Below are positions 28,301 through 41,400 of a stretch of 64,000 nt of DNA, piece by piece. Under the pieces are notes generated by a model. The model did not search any database. It worked only from the letters and a program-made list of their open reading frames with translations, and was not told the origin of the DNA. Position 1 is the first letter of the stretch. Every line of letters starts with the position of its first letter. Where the stretch lies: contig JBBCBC010000007.1 in the NCBI GenBank assembly GCA_037126765.1, positions 28,653,667-28,717,666 of the forward strand, read 5' to 3'. The stretch comes from Stenogyne calaminthoides. Lineage: Eukaryota > Streptophyta > Magnoliopsida > Lamiales > Lamiaceae. The translations under genes and the position numbers were made by a program.

Positions 28301-28836
28301 TCTGGAAACGGCGGTTGGGGTTTTGGCCATTGGATGGTGAAAAAAAGTTTTGGCCATAACTTTTGACTCGGGTGTCCTTTTTCCTATTATAACCTTGTTT
28401 CGGAAAAGTCTTGAAGTCGTCTACATGTCTGACAGCTTCGCCGTTCCTCTAAAACTGACCCACCAGATAGTATTATAATATTTTTCTCTATCGCAACTCT
28501 CGTGTGATATTGTAATCGTTTTTCCTAACGGATAACATGAGTGGGTAGTATAGGCTTTTTTTTTTCGTAGATCATTGTAGTAGGGTTTTGCTTGTTCTTG
28601 TTGTAATTTTGGTCGCAAGGATGAGCAATGTCGGATGGAGGATCTGGAAACGACGATTGGGATTTTGGCCATTGGATGGTGAAAATAATTTTGGCCATAA
28701 CTTTTGACTCGGGTGTTCGTTTACCTACTATAAACTTGTTTTGGAAACGTCTTGAAGTCTTCTACATGTATCACAGCTTCGCTGTCCCTCTAAAACTGAC
28801 CCACCGGATAGTATTATAACATTTTTCTCTATCGCA
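22301..28836 (-). repeat. 340-bp satellite array, arm 2, subfamily A (reversed)
   Basis: About 19 monomers of the same satellite as arm 1 lie in the opposite orientation, starting GTCGTCTACATGTCTCACAG. They share subfamily A markers with arm 1: CTCGTGTGATATTG, CCCAACGGATAATATGAG and TATAACCATG or TATAACCTTG. Pairs of distinctive monomers recur 3,061 bp (nine monomers) apart, for example those starting at 23,460 and 26,521, 24,165 and 27,226, 24,506 and 27,567, and 24,783 and 27,844. This points to a nine-monomer block present twice. No coding function is supported for the ORFs here. Confidence 0.93.
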
Positions 28837-29599
28837 GTTGTAATAGTTTTTCCCACCAGATAATATTTGTGGGTAGTATAGGCATTTTTTATTTCATAGA
28901 TCACTGTAGTAGGGTTTTGCTTGTTCTTGTTGTAATTTTGATCGTAAGGATGAGCGATGTCAGATGGAGGATCTGGAAACGACGATTGGTGTTTTGGCCA
29001 TTGGATGGTGATAACTATTTTGGCCATAACTTTTGACTCGAGTGTCCGTTTCCTATTATAATAATGTTTCGGAAATGTCTTGAAGTTATCTACATGTCTC
29101 ACAGTTTCACCGTTCCTCTAAATTTTTTCCACCGAATAGTATTATAATATTTTTCTCTATCGCAACCCTTGTGTGATGTTGTAATCGTTTTTCCCATCAG
29201 ATAATATGTGTGGGTAGTATAGGCATTTTTTTTCATAGATCACTGTAGTAGGGTTTTGGTTGTTCTTGTTGTAATTTTGATCGCAAGGCTAAGCGATGTC
29301 GGATGGAGGATCTGGAAACGGCGATTGGAATTTTGGCCGTTGGATGGTGAAAACTATTTTGGCCATAACTTTTGACTCGGGTGTCCGTTTTCCTATTATA
29401 ATACTATTTCAGAAACGTCTTGAAGTTATCTACATATCTCACAGCATCGACGTTCCACTAAAATTGTCCCTCCGGATAATATTATAATATTTTTCTCTAT
29501 CGCAACCCTTGTGCGATGTTGTAATCGTTTTTCCCACCAGATAATATGTGTGTGTAGTATAGGGATTTTTTTTTCATAGATCACTGTAGTAGGGTTTTA

Positions 29600-32500
29600 C
29601 TTGTTATTGTTGTAATTTTAATCGCAAGGATGAGCGATGTCGGATGGAGGATCTAGAAATGGTAATTGGGGTTTTGGCCATTGGATGGTGAAAACTGTTT
29701 TGGCGATAACTTTTGAGTCTGGTATCCGTTTTCCTATTATAATACTGTTTTGGAAATATCTTGAAGTTATCCACGTGTCTATAAGCTTCACCGTCCCTCT
29801 AAAAGTGTTCAACCAGATAGTATTATAATATTTTTCTCTATCGCAACCCTTGTGTTATGTTGTAATCGTTTTTCCCACCAGATAATATGTATGGGTAGTA
29901 TAAACATTTTTTTTTTCATAGATCACTGTAGTAGGGTTTTACTTGTTCTTGTTGTAATTTTGATCGCAAGGATGAGTGATGTCGGATGGAGGATCTGGAA
30001 ACGACGATTGGGGTTTTGGCCATTGGATGGTGAAAACAGTTTTGACCATAACTTTTGACTCGGATGTCCATTTTCCTATTATAATACTGTTTCGTAAACG
30101 TCTTGAAGTTATCTACAAGTCTTATAGCTTCGCTGTCTCTGCTAAACTATCCCACCAGATAGTATTATAATATTTTTCTCAATCGCAACCCTTGTGTGAT
30201 GTGGTAATCGTTTTTCCCACCAGATAATATGTGTGGGTAGTATAGGCGTTCTTTTTTTCATAGATCACTATAGTAGGGTTTTGCTTGTTCTTGTTGTAAT
30301 TTTCATCGGAAGGATGAGCGATGTCTGATGGAGGATCTGGAAACGACGATTGGGGTTTTGGCCATAACTTTTGACTCGGGTCTCCGTTTTCTTATTATAA
30401 TACTATTTCGGAAACTTCTTGAAATTATCTACATGTCTCAAAGCTTTGTCGTCCCTCTAAAATGGTCCCATCCGATAATATTATAATATTTTTCATTATC
30501 GCAGCCCTTTTGTGATGTTGTATTTGTTTTTCCCACCGGATAATATGTGTGGGTAGTATTGGCATTTTTTTTTTCATATATCATAGTAGAAGAGTTTTGC
30601 TTGTTTTTGATGTAATTTTGATCGCAAGCATGCGCGATGTCGGATGGAGGATCTGGAAACGGTGATTGGGGTTTTGGCCATTGGATGGTGAAAATTGTTT
30701 TGGCTATAACTCTTGACTCGGTTGTTCGTTGTCCTACTATAAGACTGTTTTAGAAACGTCTTGAAGTTATCTACTTGTCTCACAACTTCGCCGTCCCTCT
30801 AAAACTATCTCACCGAATAGTATTATAATATTTTTCTCTATCGCAATCCTTGTGTGATGATGTAATCGTTTTTCACACCAGATAATATGTGTGTGTAGTT
30901 TAGTCATTTTTTTCATAGATAGCTGTAGTAGGGTTTTGCTTGTTATTGTTGTAATTTTAATCGCAAGGATAAGCGATGTCGGATGGAGGATCTGGAAACG
31001 GCGATTGGGGTTTTGGCCATTGGATGGTCACAACTGTTTTGGCGATAACTTTTGAGTCGGGTGTCCATTTTCCAATTATAATACTGTTTCGGAAGTATCT
31101 TGAAGTTTTCTATGTGTCTATCAGCTTCGCCGTCCCTTTAAAAGTGTTTCACCGGATAAAATTATAATATTTTTCTCTATCGCAACCCTTGTGTTATGTT
31201 GTAATCGTTTTTCCCACCAGATAATATGTTTGGGTAGTATAAATATTTTTTCCATAGATCACTGTAGTAGGGTTTTACTTGTTCTTGTTGTAATTTTGAT
31301 CACAAGGATGAGTGATGTCGGATGGAGGATCTGGAAACGGCGATTGGGGTTTTGGCCATTGGATGGTGAAAATAGTTTTGACCATAACTTTTGACTCGGA
31401 TGCCCATTTTCCTATTATAATACTATTTCGTAAACTTCTTGAAGTTATCTACAAGTCTAATAGCTTCGCTGTCTCTCCTAAACTATCCCACTGGATAGTA
31501 TTATAATATTTTTCTCTATCGCAACACTTATGTTATGTGGTAATCGTTTTTCCCACCAGATAATATGTGTGGGTAGTATAGGCGTTCTTTTTTTCATAGA
31601 TCACTATAGTAGGGTTTTGCTTGTTCTTGTTGTAATTTGTATCACAAGGATGAGTGATGTCGGATGGAGGATTTGGAAACAACGATTGGGGTTTTGGCCA
31701 TAACTTTTGACTCGGGTCTCCGTTTTCTTATTATAATACTGTTTCATAAACTTTTTGATGTTATCTACATGTCTCACAGCTTTGTCATCCCTTTAAAATG
31801 GTCCCATCCGATAATATTATAATATTTTTCACTATCGCAGCCCTTGTGTGATGTTGTATTTGTTTTTCCCACCGGATAATATGTGTGGGTAGTATTGGCA
31901 TTTTTTTTCATATATCACAGTAGAAGAGTTTTGCTTGTTCTTTTTGTAAATTTGATCGCAAGCATGAGCGATGTCGGATGGAGGATCTGGAAACGGTGAT
32001 TGGGGTTTTGGCCATTGGATGGTGATAACTGTTTTGGCTATAACTTTTGACTCGGTTGTCCGTTTTCCTACTATAATACTATTTCGGAAACGTCTTGAAG
32101 TTATCTACTTGTCTCACAACTTCGCCGTCCCTCTTAAACTATCCCACCGAATAGTGTTATAATATTTTTCTCTATCGAAATCCTTGTGTGACGATGTTAT
32201 CTTTTTTCACACCAGATAATATGTGTGTGTAGTTTAGGTATTTTTTGTCATAGATCAATGTAGTAGGGTTTTGCTTGTTATTGTTGTAATTTTAATCGCA
32301 AGGATAAGCGATGTCGGATTGAGTATCTGGAAACGGCTATTGGGGTTTTGGCCATTGGATGGTCACAACTGTTTTGACGATAACTTTTGAGTCGGGTGTC
32401 CATTTTCCTATTATAATACTATTTCGGAAATATCTTGAAGTTATCTATGTGTCTATCAGCTTCGCCGTCCCTTTAAAAGTGTTCCATCGGATAGTATTAT

Positions 32501-32700
32501 AATATTTTTCACTATCGCAACCCATGTGTTATGTTGTAATCGTTTTTCCCACTAGATAATAAGTGTGGGTAGTATAAATATTTTTTTTCATAGATCACTG
32601 TAGTAGGGTTTTACTTGTTCTTGTTGTAATTTTGATCGAAGGATGAGTGATGTCGGATGGAGGATCTGTAAATGGCGATTGGGTGTCCGTTTTCCTATTA
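29600..32700 (-). repeat. Four-monomer higher-order repeat (about 1.34 kb)
   Basis: A monomer with TTTTGAGTC and GTGTCTAT begins its shared block at about 29,637, 30,976 and 32,313, spacing 1,336-1,339 bp. The following monomer (TTGACCATAAC, CTACAAGTCT) recurs at 29,976 and 31,312. A third type, lacking the 26-bp internal unit, recurs near 30,357 and 31,693. The third copy of the block is shortened and runs into rearranged monomers near 32,640-33,030. Confidence 0.7.
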
Positions 32701-34287
32701 TAATACTATTTCAGAAACCACTTGAAGTTATCTACATGTCTCATAGCTTCACCGTACTTCTAAAATGTCCCACCAGATAGTATTATAATATTTTTCTCTA
32801 TCGCAACCCTTGTGTGTTGTTTTAATCGTTTTTCACACCAGATAATATGTGTGGGTAGTATAGGCATTTTTTTCATAGATCACTGTAGTAGGGTTTCGTT
32901 TGTTCTTGTTGTAATTTTTATCGTAAGTATGAGAGATGTCGGATGGAGGATCTGGAAACGGCTATTGGGGTTTTGGTCATTGGATGGTGAACGTAATAGC
33001 TTCGCCGTCTCTTAAATACTATTATAATACTATTTCGTAAACGTCTTGAAGTTGTATACATGTCTAATAGCTTCGCCGTCTCTTAAAACTATCCCACCGG
33101 ATAGTATTATAATAGTTTTCTCTATCACAGCCCTTGTGTGATGTTGTATTTGTTTTTCCCAACCGATAATAAGTGTGGGTAGTATAGGCATTTTTTTCAT
33201 ATGTCACAGTAGTAGGGTTTTGCTTGTTCTTGTTGTAATTTTGATCGTAAGCATGAGCGATGTCGGATGGAGGATCTGGAAACGGCGATTGGGGTTTTGT
33301 CCATTGGATGGTGAAAACTATTTTGGCCATAACTTTTGACTCGGGTGTTCGTTTTTCTATTACAATACTATTTTGGAAACTTCTTGAAGTTAACTACATG
33401 TCTCACAGCTTCGTCGTCCCTCTAAAATGATCCAATCGGATAATATTATAATATTTTTTACTATCTTAGCCCTTGTGTGATGTTGTATTTGTTTTTCCAG
33501 CCAGATAATATGTGTGGGTAGTATTGACATTTTTTTTCATATATCACAGTAGTAGGGTTTTGCTTGTTCTTGTGGTAATTTTGATCGCAAGCATGAGCGA
33601 TGATGGATGGAGGATCTGGAAATGGCGATTGGGGTTTTGGCCATTGGATGGTGAAAACTGTTTTGGCCATAACTTTTAACTCGAGTGTCTGTTTTCCTAT
33701 TATAATACTGTTTCGGAAATGCCTTGAAGTTATCTACATGTCTCACAATTTTGCCGTTCCTATAAAATTTTCCCACCGAATAGTATTATAATATTTTTCT
33801 CTATCGCAACCCTAGTGTGATGTTGTAATCGTTTTTCCCACCAGATAATATGTGTGGGTAGTATACGCATTTTTTATTTCATTGATCACTGTAGTAGGGT
33901 TTTGCTTGTTCTTGTTGTAATTTTGATCTCAAGGGTAAGCGATGTCGGATGGAGGATCTGGATGGTGAAAATTGTTTTGGCGGTAACTTTTGACTCGGGT
34001 GTCCGGTTTTCATATTATAATACTATTTCAGAAATGTCTTAAAGTTATCTACTTATCTCACAAGTTCGTCGTCCCTCTAAAACTGTCCCACCGGATAGTA
34101 TTATAATATTTTTCTCTATCGCAACCCTTGTGTGATGTTGTAATCGTTCTTCCCAACAGATAATATGAGTTGGTAGTATAGGCATTTTTTTTCATAGATC
34201 ATTGTAGTAAGGTTTTGCTTATTCTTGTTGTAATTTTGATCGCAAGGATGAGCGATGTCGGATGGAGATCTGGAAACGACGATTGGT

Positions 34288-34339
34288 GTTTTGGCCATTG
34301 GATGGTGAAAACTGTTTTGGCCATTGGATGGTGAAAACT
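34288..34339 (-). repeat. 26-bp internal duplication in one monomer
   Basis: The 26-bp segment 34,288-34,313 is repeated exactly at 34,314-34,339. It lies in the hairpin/direct-repeat zone of the monomer. Elsewhere the same 26 bp are missing (near 30,357 and 31,693), so its copy number varies between monomers. Confidence 0.9.
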
Positions 34340-35499
34340 GTTTTGGCCATAACTTTTGACTCGTTAGTCCGTTTTCCTATTATAACCATATTTCGAAAAC
34401 GTCTTGAAGTCCTCTACATGTCTCACAGCTTTGTCGTCTCTCTAAAACTGACCCACCGGATAGTATTATAATATTTTTCTCTATCTCAACCCTCGTATGA
34501 TGTTGTAATTGTTTTTCCCAACAGATAATATGAGTGGGTATTATAGACGTTTTTTTTTTCATAGATCACTGTAGTAGGGTTTTGCTTGTTCTTGTTCTAA
34601 TTTTTATTACAAGAATTAGCGAGGTCGGGTGGAAGATCTGGAAACTGCGATTGGGGTTTTGGCCATTGGATGGTGAAAAATGTTTTGGCCATAACTTTTG
34701 ACTCGAGAGTCCGTTTTCCTATTATATTTCTATTTCGGAAACGTCTTGAAGTTATCTACATGTCTCATAATTTTGTCATACCTCTAAAACTGGCCCACCA
34801 GATAGTATTATAATATTTTTCTCTATCGTAACCCTTGTGTGATGTTGTAATCGTTTTTCCCAACAGATAATATGAGTGTGTAGTATAGGCATTTTTTTCA
34901 TAGATCACTGTAGTGGGGTTTTGCTTGTTATTGTTGTAATTTTGATCGTACGGATGAGCGATGTCGGATGGAGGATCTGGAAATGGCACTTGGGGTTTTG
35001 GCCATTGGATGGTGAAAACTATTTTGGCCATAACTTTTGACTGGGTGTCCGTTTTCCTAATATAATATTGTTTTGGAAACGCCTTGAAGTTATCTACATG
35101 TCTCACAGTTTCGCTGTCCCCCTAAAATTGTCACACCGGATAGTATTATAATATTTTTCTCTATCGCAACCCCTGTGTTATGTTGTAATCAATTTTCCCA
35201 CCAAATAATATGTGTGGGTAGTATACCCATTTATTTTTCATAGATCACTGTAGTAGGGTTTTGCTTGTTCTTATTTTAATTTTGATCGCACGGATGAGCG
35301 ATGTCACATGGAGGATCTGGAAATGGTGATTGGGGTTTTGGCCATTGGATGGTGAAAATTGTTTTGGCCATAACATTTGACTCGGGTGTTCGTTTTCCTA
35401 CTATAATACTATTTCGGAAACGTCTTGAAGTTATCTACATGTCTCACAATTTTGTCATCCCTCTAAAACTGTCCCACCGGATAGTATTATAATATTTTT

Positions 35500-38400
35500 C
35501 TCTATCGCAACCCTTGTGTGATGTTGTAATCGTTTTTCCCACCAGATAATATGTGTGGGTAGTATTGACTTTTTTTTATAGATCACGGTAGTAGGGTTTT
35601 GCTCGTTCTTGTTGTAATTTCTATCGCAAGGATTAATGATGTCGGGTTGAGGATCTGGAAACGGCGATTGGGGTTTTAGCCATTGAATGATTAAAACTCT
35701 TTTGGCCATAACTTTTGACTCGGGAGTCTGTTTTCCTAATATAATACTGTTTCAGAAACGTCTTGAAGTTATCTACAAGTCTCACAACTTTGTCGTCGCA
35801 CTAAAACTATCTCACCATATAGTATTATAATATTTTTCTCTATCCCAACCCTTGTGTGATGTTTTAATCGTTATATCCACCAGATAATATGTGTGGGTAG
35901 CACAGGAATTTTTTTTTCATAGATCACTATAGAAGGTTTTTCCTTGTTCTTGTTGTAATTTTGATCGCAAGGATGAGCGATGTCGGATAGAGGATCTGGA
36001 AACGGCGATTGGGATTTTAGCAATTGGATGGTGAAAACTCTTTTGGCCATAACTTTTGACTCGGGTGTCTGTTTTCCTAATATAATACTATTTCGGAAAC
36101 GTCTTGAAGTTATCTACAAGTCTCACAACTTCGTCGTCGCTCTAAAACTATCACACCAGATAGTATTATAATATTTTTCTCTATCGCAACCCTTGTGTGA
36201 TGTTGTAATCATTTTTCCCGTAGTATAGACATTTTTTTTTCATAGATCACTGTAGTAGGGTTTTGCATGTTCTTGTTGTAATTTTGATCGCAAGGATGAG
36301 CGATGTCGGATGGAGGATCTGGAAACGGCGATTGGGGTTTTGACCATTGGATTGTGAAAACCTGTTTTGACCATACCTTTTGACTCGGTGTGTACATTTT
36401 TCCTAATATATCTTTGTTTGGAAACGTCTTGAAGTTATCTACAAGTCTCACAACTTCATCGTCGCATTAAAACTATCCTACAAGATAGTATTATAATATT
36501 TTTCTCTATCCCAACCCTTGTGTGATGTTGTAATCATTTTTTTAACCCAGATAATATGTGTGGGTAGTATAGGCATTTTTTTTCATAGATCACTTTAGTA
36601 GGGTTTTGCATGTTCTTGATGTAATTTTGATCGCAAGGATGAGCGATGTCGGATGGATGTTCTGGAAACGGCAATTGGGGTTTTGGCCATTGGATGTTGA
36701 AAACTGTTTTGACCATAATTTTGACTCGGGTGTTCGTTTTCCTATTATAATATTGTTTTGGAAATGTCTTGAAGTTATCTTCATGTCTCACACCTTCGCC
36801 GTCCCTCTAAAACTTTCCTACCGAATAGTATTATAATTTTTTTCTCTATCGCAACCCTTGTGTGATGTTGTAATAGTTTTTCCCACCAGATAATATGTGT
36901 GTGTAGTATAGGTATTTTTTTTCCATAGATCATTGTAGTAGGGTTTTGCATGTTCTTGTTGTAATTTTTATCTCAAGGATGAGCGATATCGGATGGAGGA
37001 TCTGGAAACGGCAATTGGGGTTTTGGCCATTGGATGAAAACCTTTTTTGGCCATAACTTTTGACTCGGGTGTCTGTTTTCCTAATATAATACTCTTTCAG
37101 AAACGTCTTGAAGTTATCTACAAGTCTCATAACTTCGTCGTCGCTCTAAAACTATCCAACCAGATAGTATTATAATAATTTTCTCTATCGCAACCCTTGT
37201 ATGATGTTGTAGTTGTTTTTCCCACCATATAATATGTGTGTGTAGTATAGGCATTTTTTTTTCATAGATCACTGTAGTAGGGTTTTGCTTGTTCTTGATG
37301 TAATTTTTATATCAAGGATGAGCGATGTCGGATGGAGGATCTGGAAACGACGATTGGAGTTTTGCTTGTTCTTGTTGTAATTTTGATCGCAAGGATGAGC
37401 GATGTCGGATGGAGGATCTGGAAATGGTGATTGGGGTTTTAGCCATCGGATGGTGAAAACTCTTTTGGCCATAACTTTTGACTCGGGTGTCTGTTTTCCT
37501 AATATAATACTGTTTCGGAAACATCTTTAAGTTATCTACAAGTCTCACAACTTCGTCGTCGCTCTAATACTATCCCACCATATAGTATTATAATATTTTT
37601 CTCTATCGCAACCCTTGTGTGATGTTGTAATCGATTTTTCCTCCATATAATATGTGTGGGTAGTATAGGCTTTTTTTTTTCATAGATCACTAAAGTAGGG
37701 TTTTGCTTGTTCTTGTTGTAATTTTGATCGTAAGGATGAGCGATGTCGGATGGAGGATCTGGAAATGGCGATTGGGGTTTTAGCCATAGGATGGTGAAAA
37801 CTCTTTTGGCCATAACTTTTGACTCGGGTGTCTGTTTTCCTAATATAATACTGTTTCGGAAACGTCTTGAAGTTATCTACAAGTCTCACAACTTCTTCAT
37901 CGCTCTAAAACTATCCCACTAGATAGTATTATAATATTTTTCTCTATCGAAACCCTTGTGTGATGTTGTAATCATTTTTTCCACTAGATAATATGTGTGG
38001 GTAGTATATGCATTTTTTTTTCATAGATCACTGTAGTAGGGTTTTGCTTGTTCTTGTTGTAATTTTGATCACAAGGATGAGCGATGTCAGATGGAGGATC
38101 TGGAAACGGCGATTGGCGCTTTGGCCATTTGATGTTGAAAACTGTTTTGGCCATAATTTTGACTTGGGTGTTCGTTTTCCTATTATAATACTATTTTGGA
38201 AACGTCTTGAAGTTATCTACATGTCTCACAGCTTTGCCGTCCCTCTAAAACTTTCCCACCAAATAATATTATAATATTTTTTCTCTATCGCAACCCTTGT
38301 GTGATGTTGTGTCTTTTTTTCCCACCGGATAATATGTGTGGGTATTATAGGCATTTTTTTTCCATAAATCCTTTGTAGTATGGTTTTGCATGTTCTTGTT

Positions 38401-41400
38401 GTAATTTTGATCGCAAGGATGAGTGATGTCGGATGGAGGATCTGGAAACGGCGATTGGGGTTTTGGCCATTGGATTGTGAAAACTGTTTTGACCATAACT
38501 TTTGACTCGGGTGTCTGTTTTTCCTAATATATATTTGCTTTTGGGAAACGTCTTGAAGTTATCTACAAGTCTCACAACTTCATCTCGCTCTAAAACTATC
38601 CCACCAGATAGTATTATAATATTTTTCTCTATCCCAACCCTTGTGTGATGTTGTTATCATTTTTTCCACCAAATAATATGTGTGGATAGTATAGGCATTT
38701 TTTTTCCATAGATCACTGTAGTAGGGTTTTGCATGTTCTTGTTGTAATTTTGATCGCAAGGATGAGCAATGTCGGATGGAGGATCTGGAAACGGCGATTG
38801 GGGTTTTGGCCATTGGATGGTGAAAACTGTTTTGGCCATAACTTTTGACTCGGGTGTCTGTTTTCCTAATATAATACTATTTCGGAAACGTCTTGAAGTT
38901 ATCTACAAGTCTCACAACTTCATCGTCGCTCTAAAACTATCCCACCAGATAGTATTATAATATTTTTATCTATCCCAACCCTTGTGTGATGTTGTTATCA
39001 TTTTTTCCACCAAATAATATGTGTGGATAGTATAGGCATTTTTTTTCCATAGATCACTGTAGTAGGGTTTTGCATGTTCTTCTTGTAATTTTGATCGCAA
39101 GGATGAGCAATGTCGGATGGAGGATCTGAAAGCGGCGATTGGGGTTTTGGCCATTGGATGGTGAAAACTGCTTTTGGCCATAACTTTTGACTCGTGTGTC
39201 TGCTTTTTTCCTAATATATCTTTATTTTCGAAACGTCTTGAAGTTATATACAAGTCTCACAACTTTGTTGTCGCTCTAAAACTATTCCACCAGATAGTAT
39301 TATAATATTTTTCTCTATCGCAACCCTTGTGTGATGTTGTAATCGTTTTTCCCACCAGATAATATGTGTGGGTAGTATAGGCATTTTTTTTTAAAGAGAT
39401 CACTAAATAGGGTTTTGCTTGTTCTTGTTGTAATTTTGATCGTAAGGATGGGCGATGTCGGATGGAGGATCTGGAAATGGCGATTGGGGTTTTAGCCATA
39501 GGATGGTGAAAACTCTTTTGGCCATAACTTTTGACTTCGGGTGTCATTTTACCTAATATATCTTTTTTTAAACGTCTTGAGGTTATCTACAAGTCTCACA
39601 ACTTCTTCGTCGCTCTAAAACTATCCCACTAGATTGTATTATAATATTTTTCTCTATCGAAACCCTTGTGTGATGTTGTAATCATTTTTTCCACCAGATA
39701 ATATGTGTGGGTAGTATATGCATTTTTTTTTTTTCATAGATCACTGTAGTAGGGTTTTGCTTGTTCTTCTTGTAATTTTGATCACAAGGATGAGTGATGT
39801 CAGATGGAGGATCTCGAAACGGCGATTGGCGTTTTGGCCATTGGATGTTGAAAACTGTTTTGGCCATAATTTTGACTTGGGTGTTCGTTTTCCTATTATA
39901 ATACTATTTTGGAAACGTCTTGAAGTTATCTACATGTCTCACGACTTTCTTAGTCCCTCTAAAACTTTCCCACCAAATAATATTATAATATTTTTCCTCT
40001 ATCGCAACCCTTGTGTGATGTTGTAATCATTTTTTCCCACCAGATAATATGTGTGGGTATTATAGGCATTTTTTTTTCCATAACTCACTGTAGTAGGGTT
40101 TTGCATGTTCTTGTTGTAATTTTGATCGCAAGGATGAGCGATGTCGGATGGTGGATCTGGAAACGGCGATTGGGGGGTTTTGGCCATTGGATTGTGGAAA
40201 ACTATTTTTTGACCATAACTTTTGACTCGGGTGTCTCTGTTTTCCTAATATATCTTTGTTTTCGGAAACGTCTTGAAGTTATCTACAAGTCTCACAACTT
40301 CATCGTCATTTCTAAAACTATCCCACCAGATAGTATTATAATATGTTTCTCTATCCCAACCCTTGTGTGATGTTGTTATCATTTTTTCCACCAAATAATA
40401 TGTGTGGATAGCATAGGCATTTTTTTCCATAGATCACTGTAGCAGGGTTTTGCATGTTCTTGTTGTAATTTTGATCGCAAGGATGAGCAATGTCGGATGG
40501 AGGATCTGGAAACGGAGATTGGGGTTTTGGCCATTGGATGGTGAAAACTGTTTTGGCCATAACTTTTGACTCGGGTGTCTGTTTTCCTAATATAATACTG
40601 TTTCGGAAACCTCTTGAAGTTATCTACAAGTCTCACAACTTTGTTGTCGCTCTAAAACTATTCCACTAGATAGTATTATAATATTTTTCTCTATCGCAAC
40701 CCTTGTGTGATATTGTAATCGTTTTTCCCACCAGATAATATGTGTGGGTAGTATAGACATTTTTTTTCATAGATCACTGTAGTAGGGTTTTGCTTGTTCT
40801 TGTTTTAATTTTGATCACAAGGATGAGCGATGTCGGATGGAGGATCTGGAAACGGTTATTGGTGTTTTGGCCATTGGATGTTGAAAACTGTTTTGGCCAT
40901 AACTTTGACGCGGGTGTTGGTTTTCCTATTATAATACTATTTCGGAAACGTCTTGAAGTTATCTACATATCTCATAGCTTCGCCGTCCCTCAAAAACTTT
41001 CCCACCGAATAGTATTATAATATTTTTTCACTATCGCAATCCTTTTGTGATGTTGTAATCGTTTTTTCCCACCAGAAAATATGTGTGGGTAGTATAAGCA
41101 TTTTTTTCCATAAATCACTGTAGTAGGGTTTTGCATGTTCTTGATGTAATTTTGATCGCAAGGATGAGCGATGTCGGATTGAGGTTCTGGAAACGGCGAT
41201 TGGGGTTTTGTCCATTGGATGTTGAAAACTGTTTTGACCATAATTTTGACTCGGGTGTTCGTTTTCCTATTATAATACTGTTTTGGAAACGTCTTTAAGT
41301 TATCTACATGTCTCACACCTTCGCCGTCCCTCTAAAACATTCCCACCGAATAGTATTATAATTTTTTTCTCTATCGCAACCCTTGTGTGATGTTGTAATC

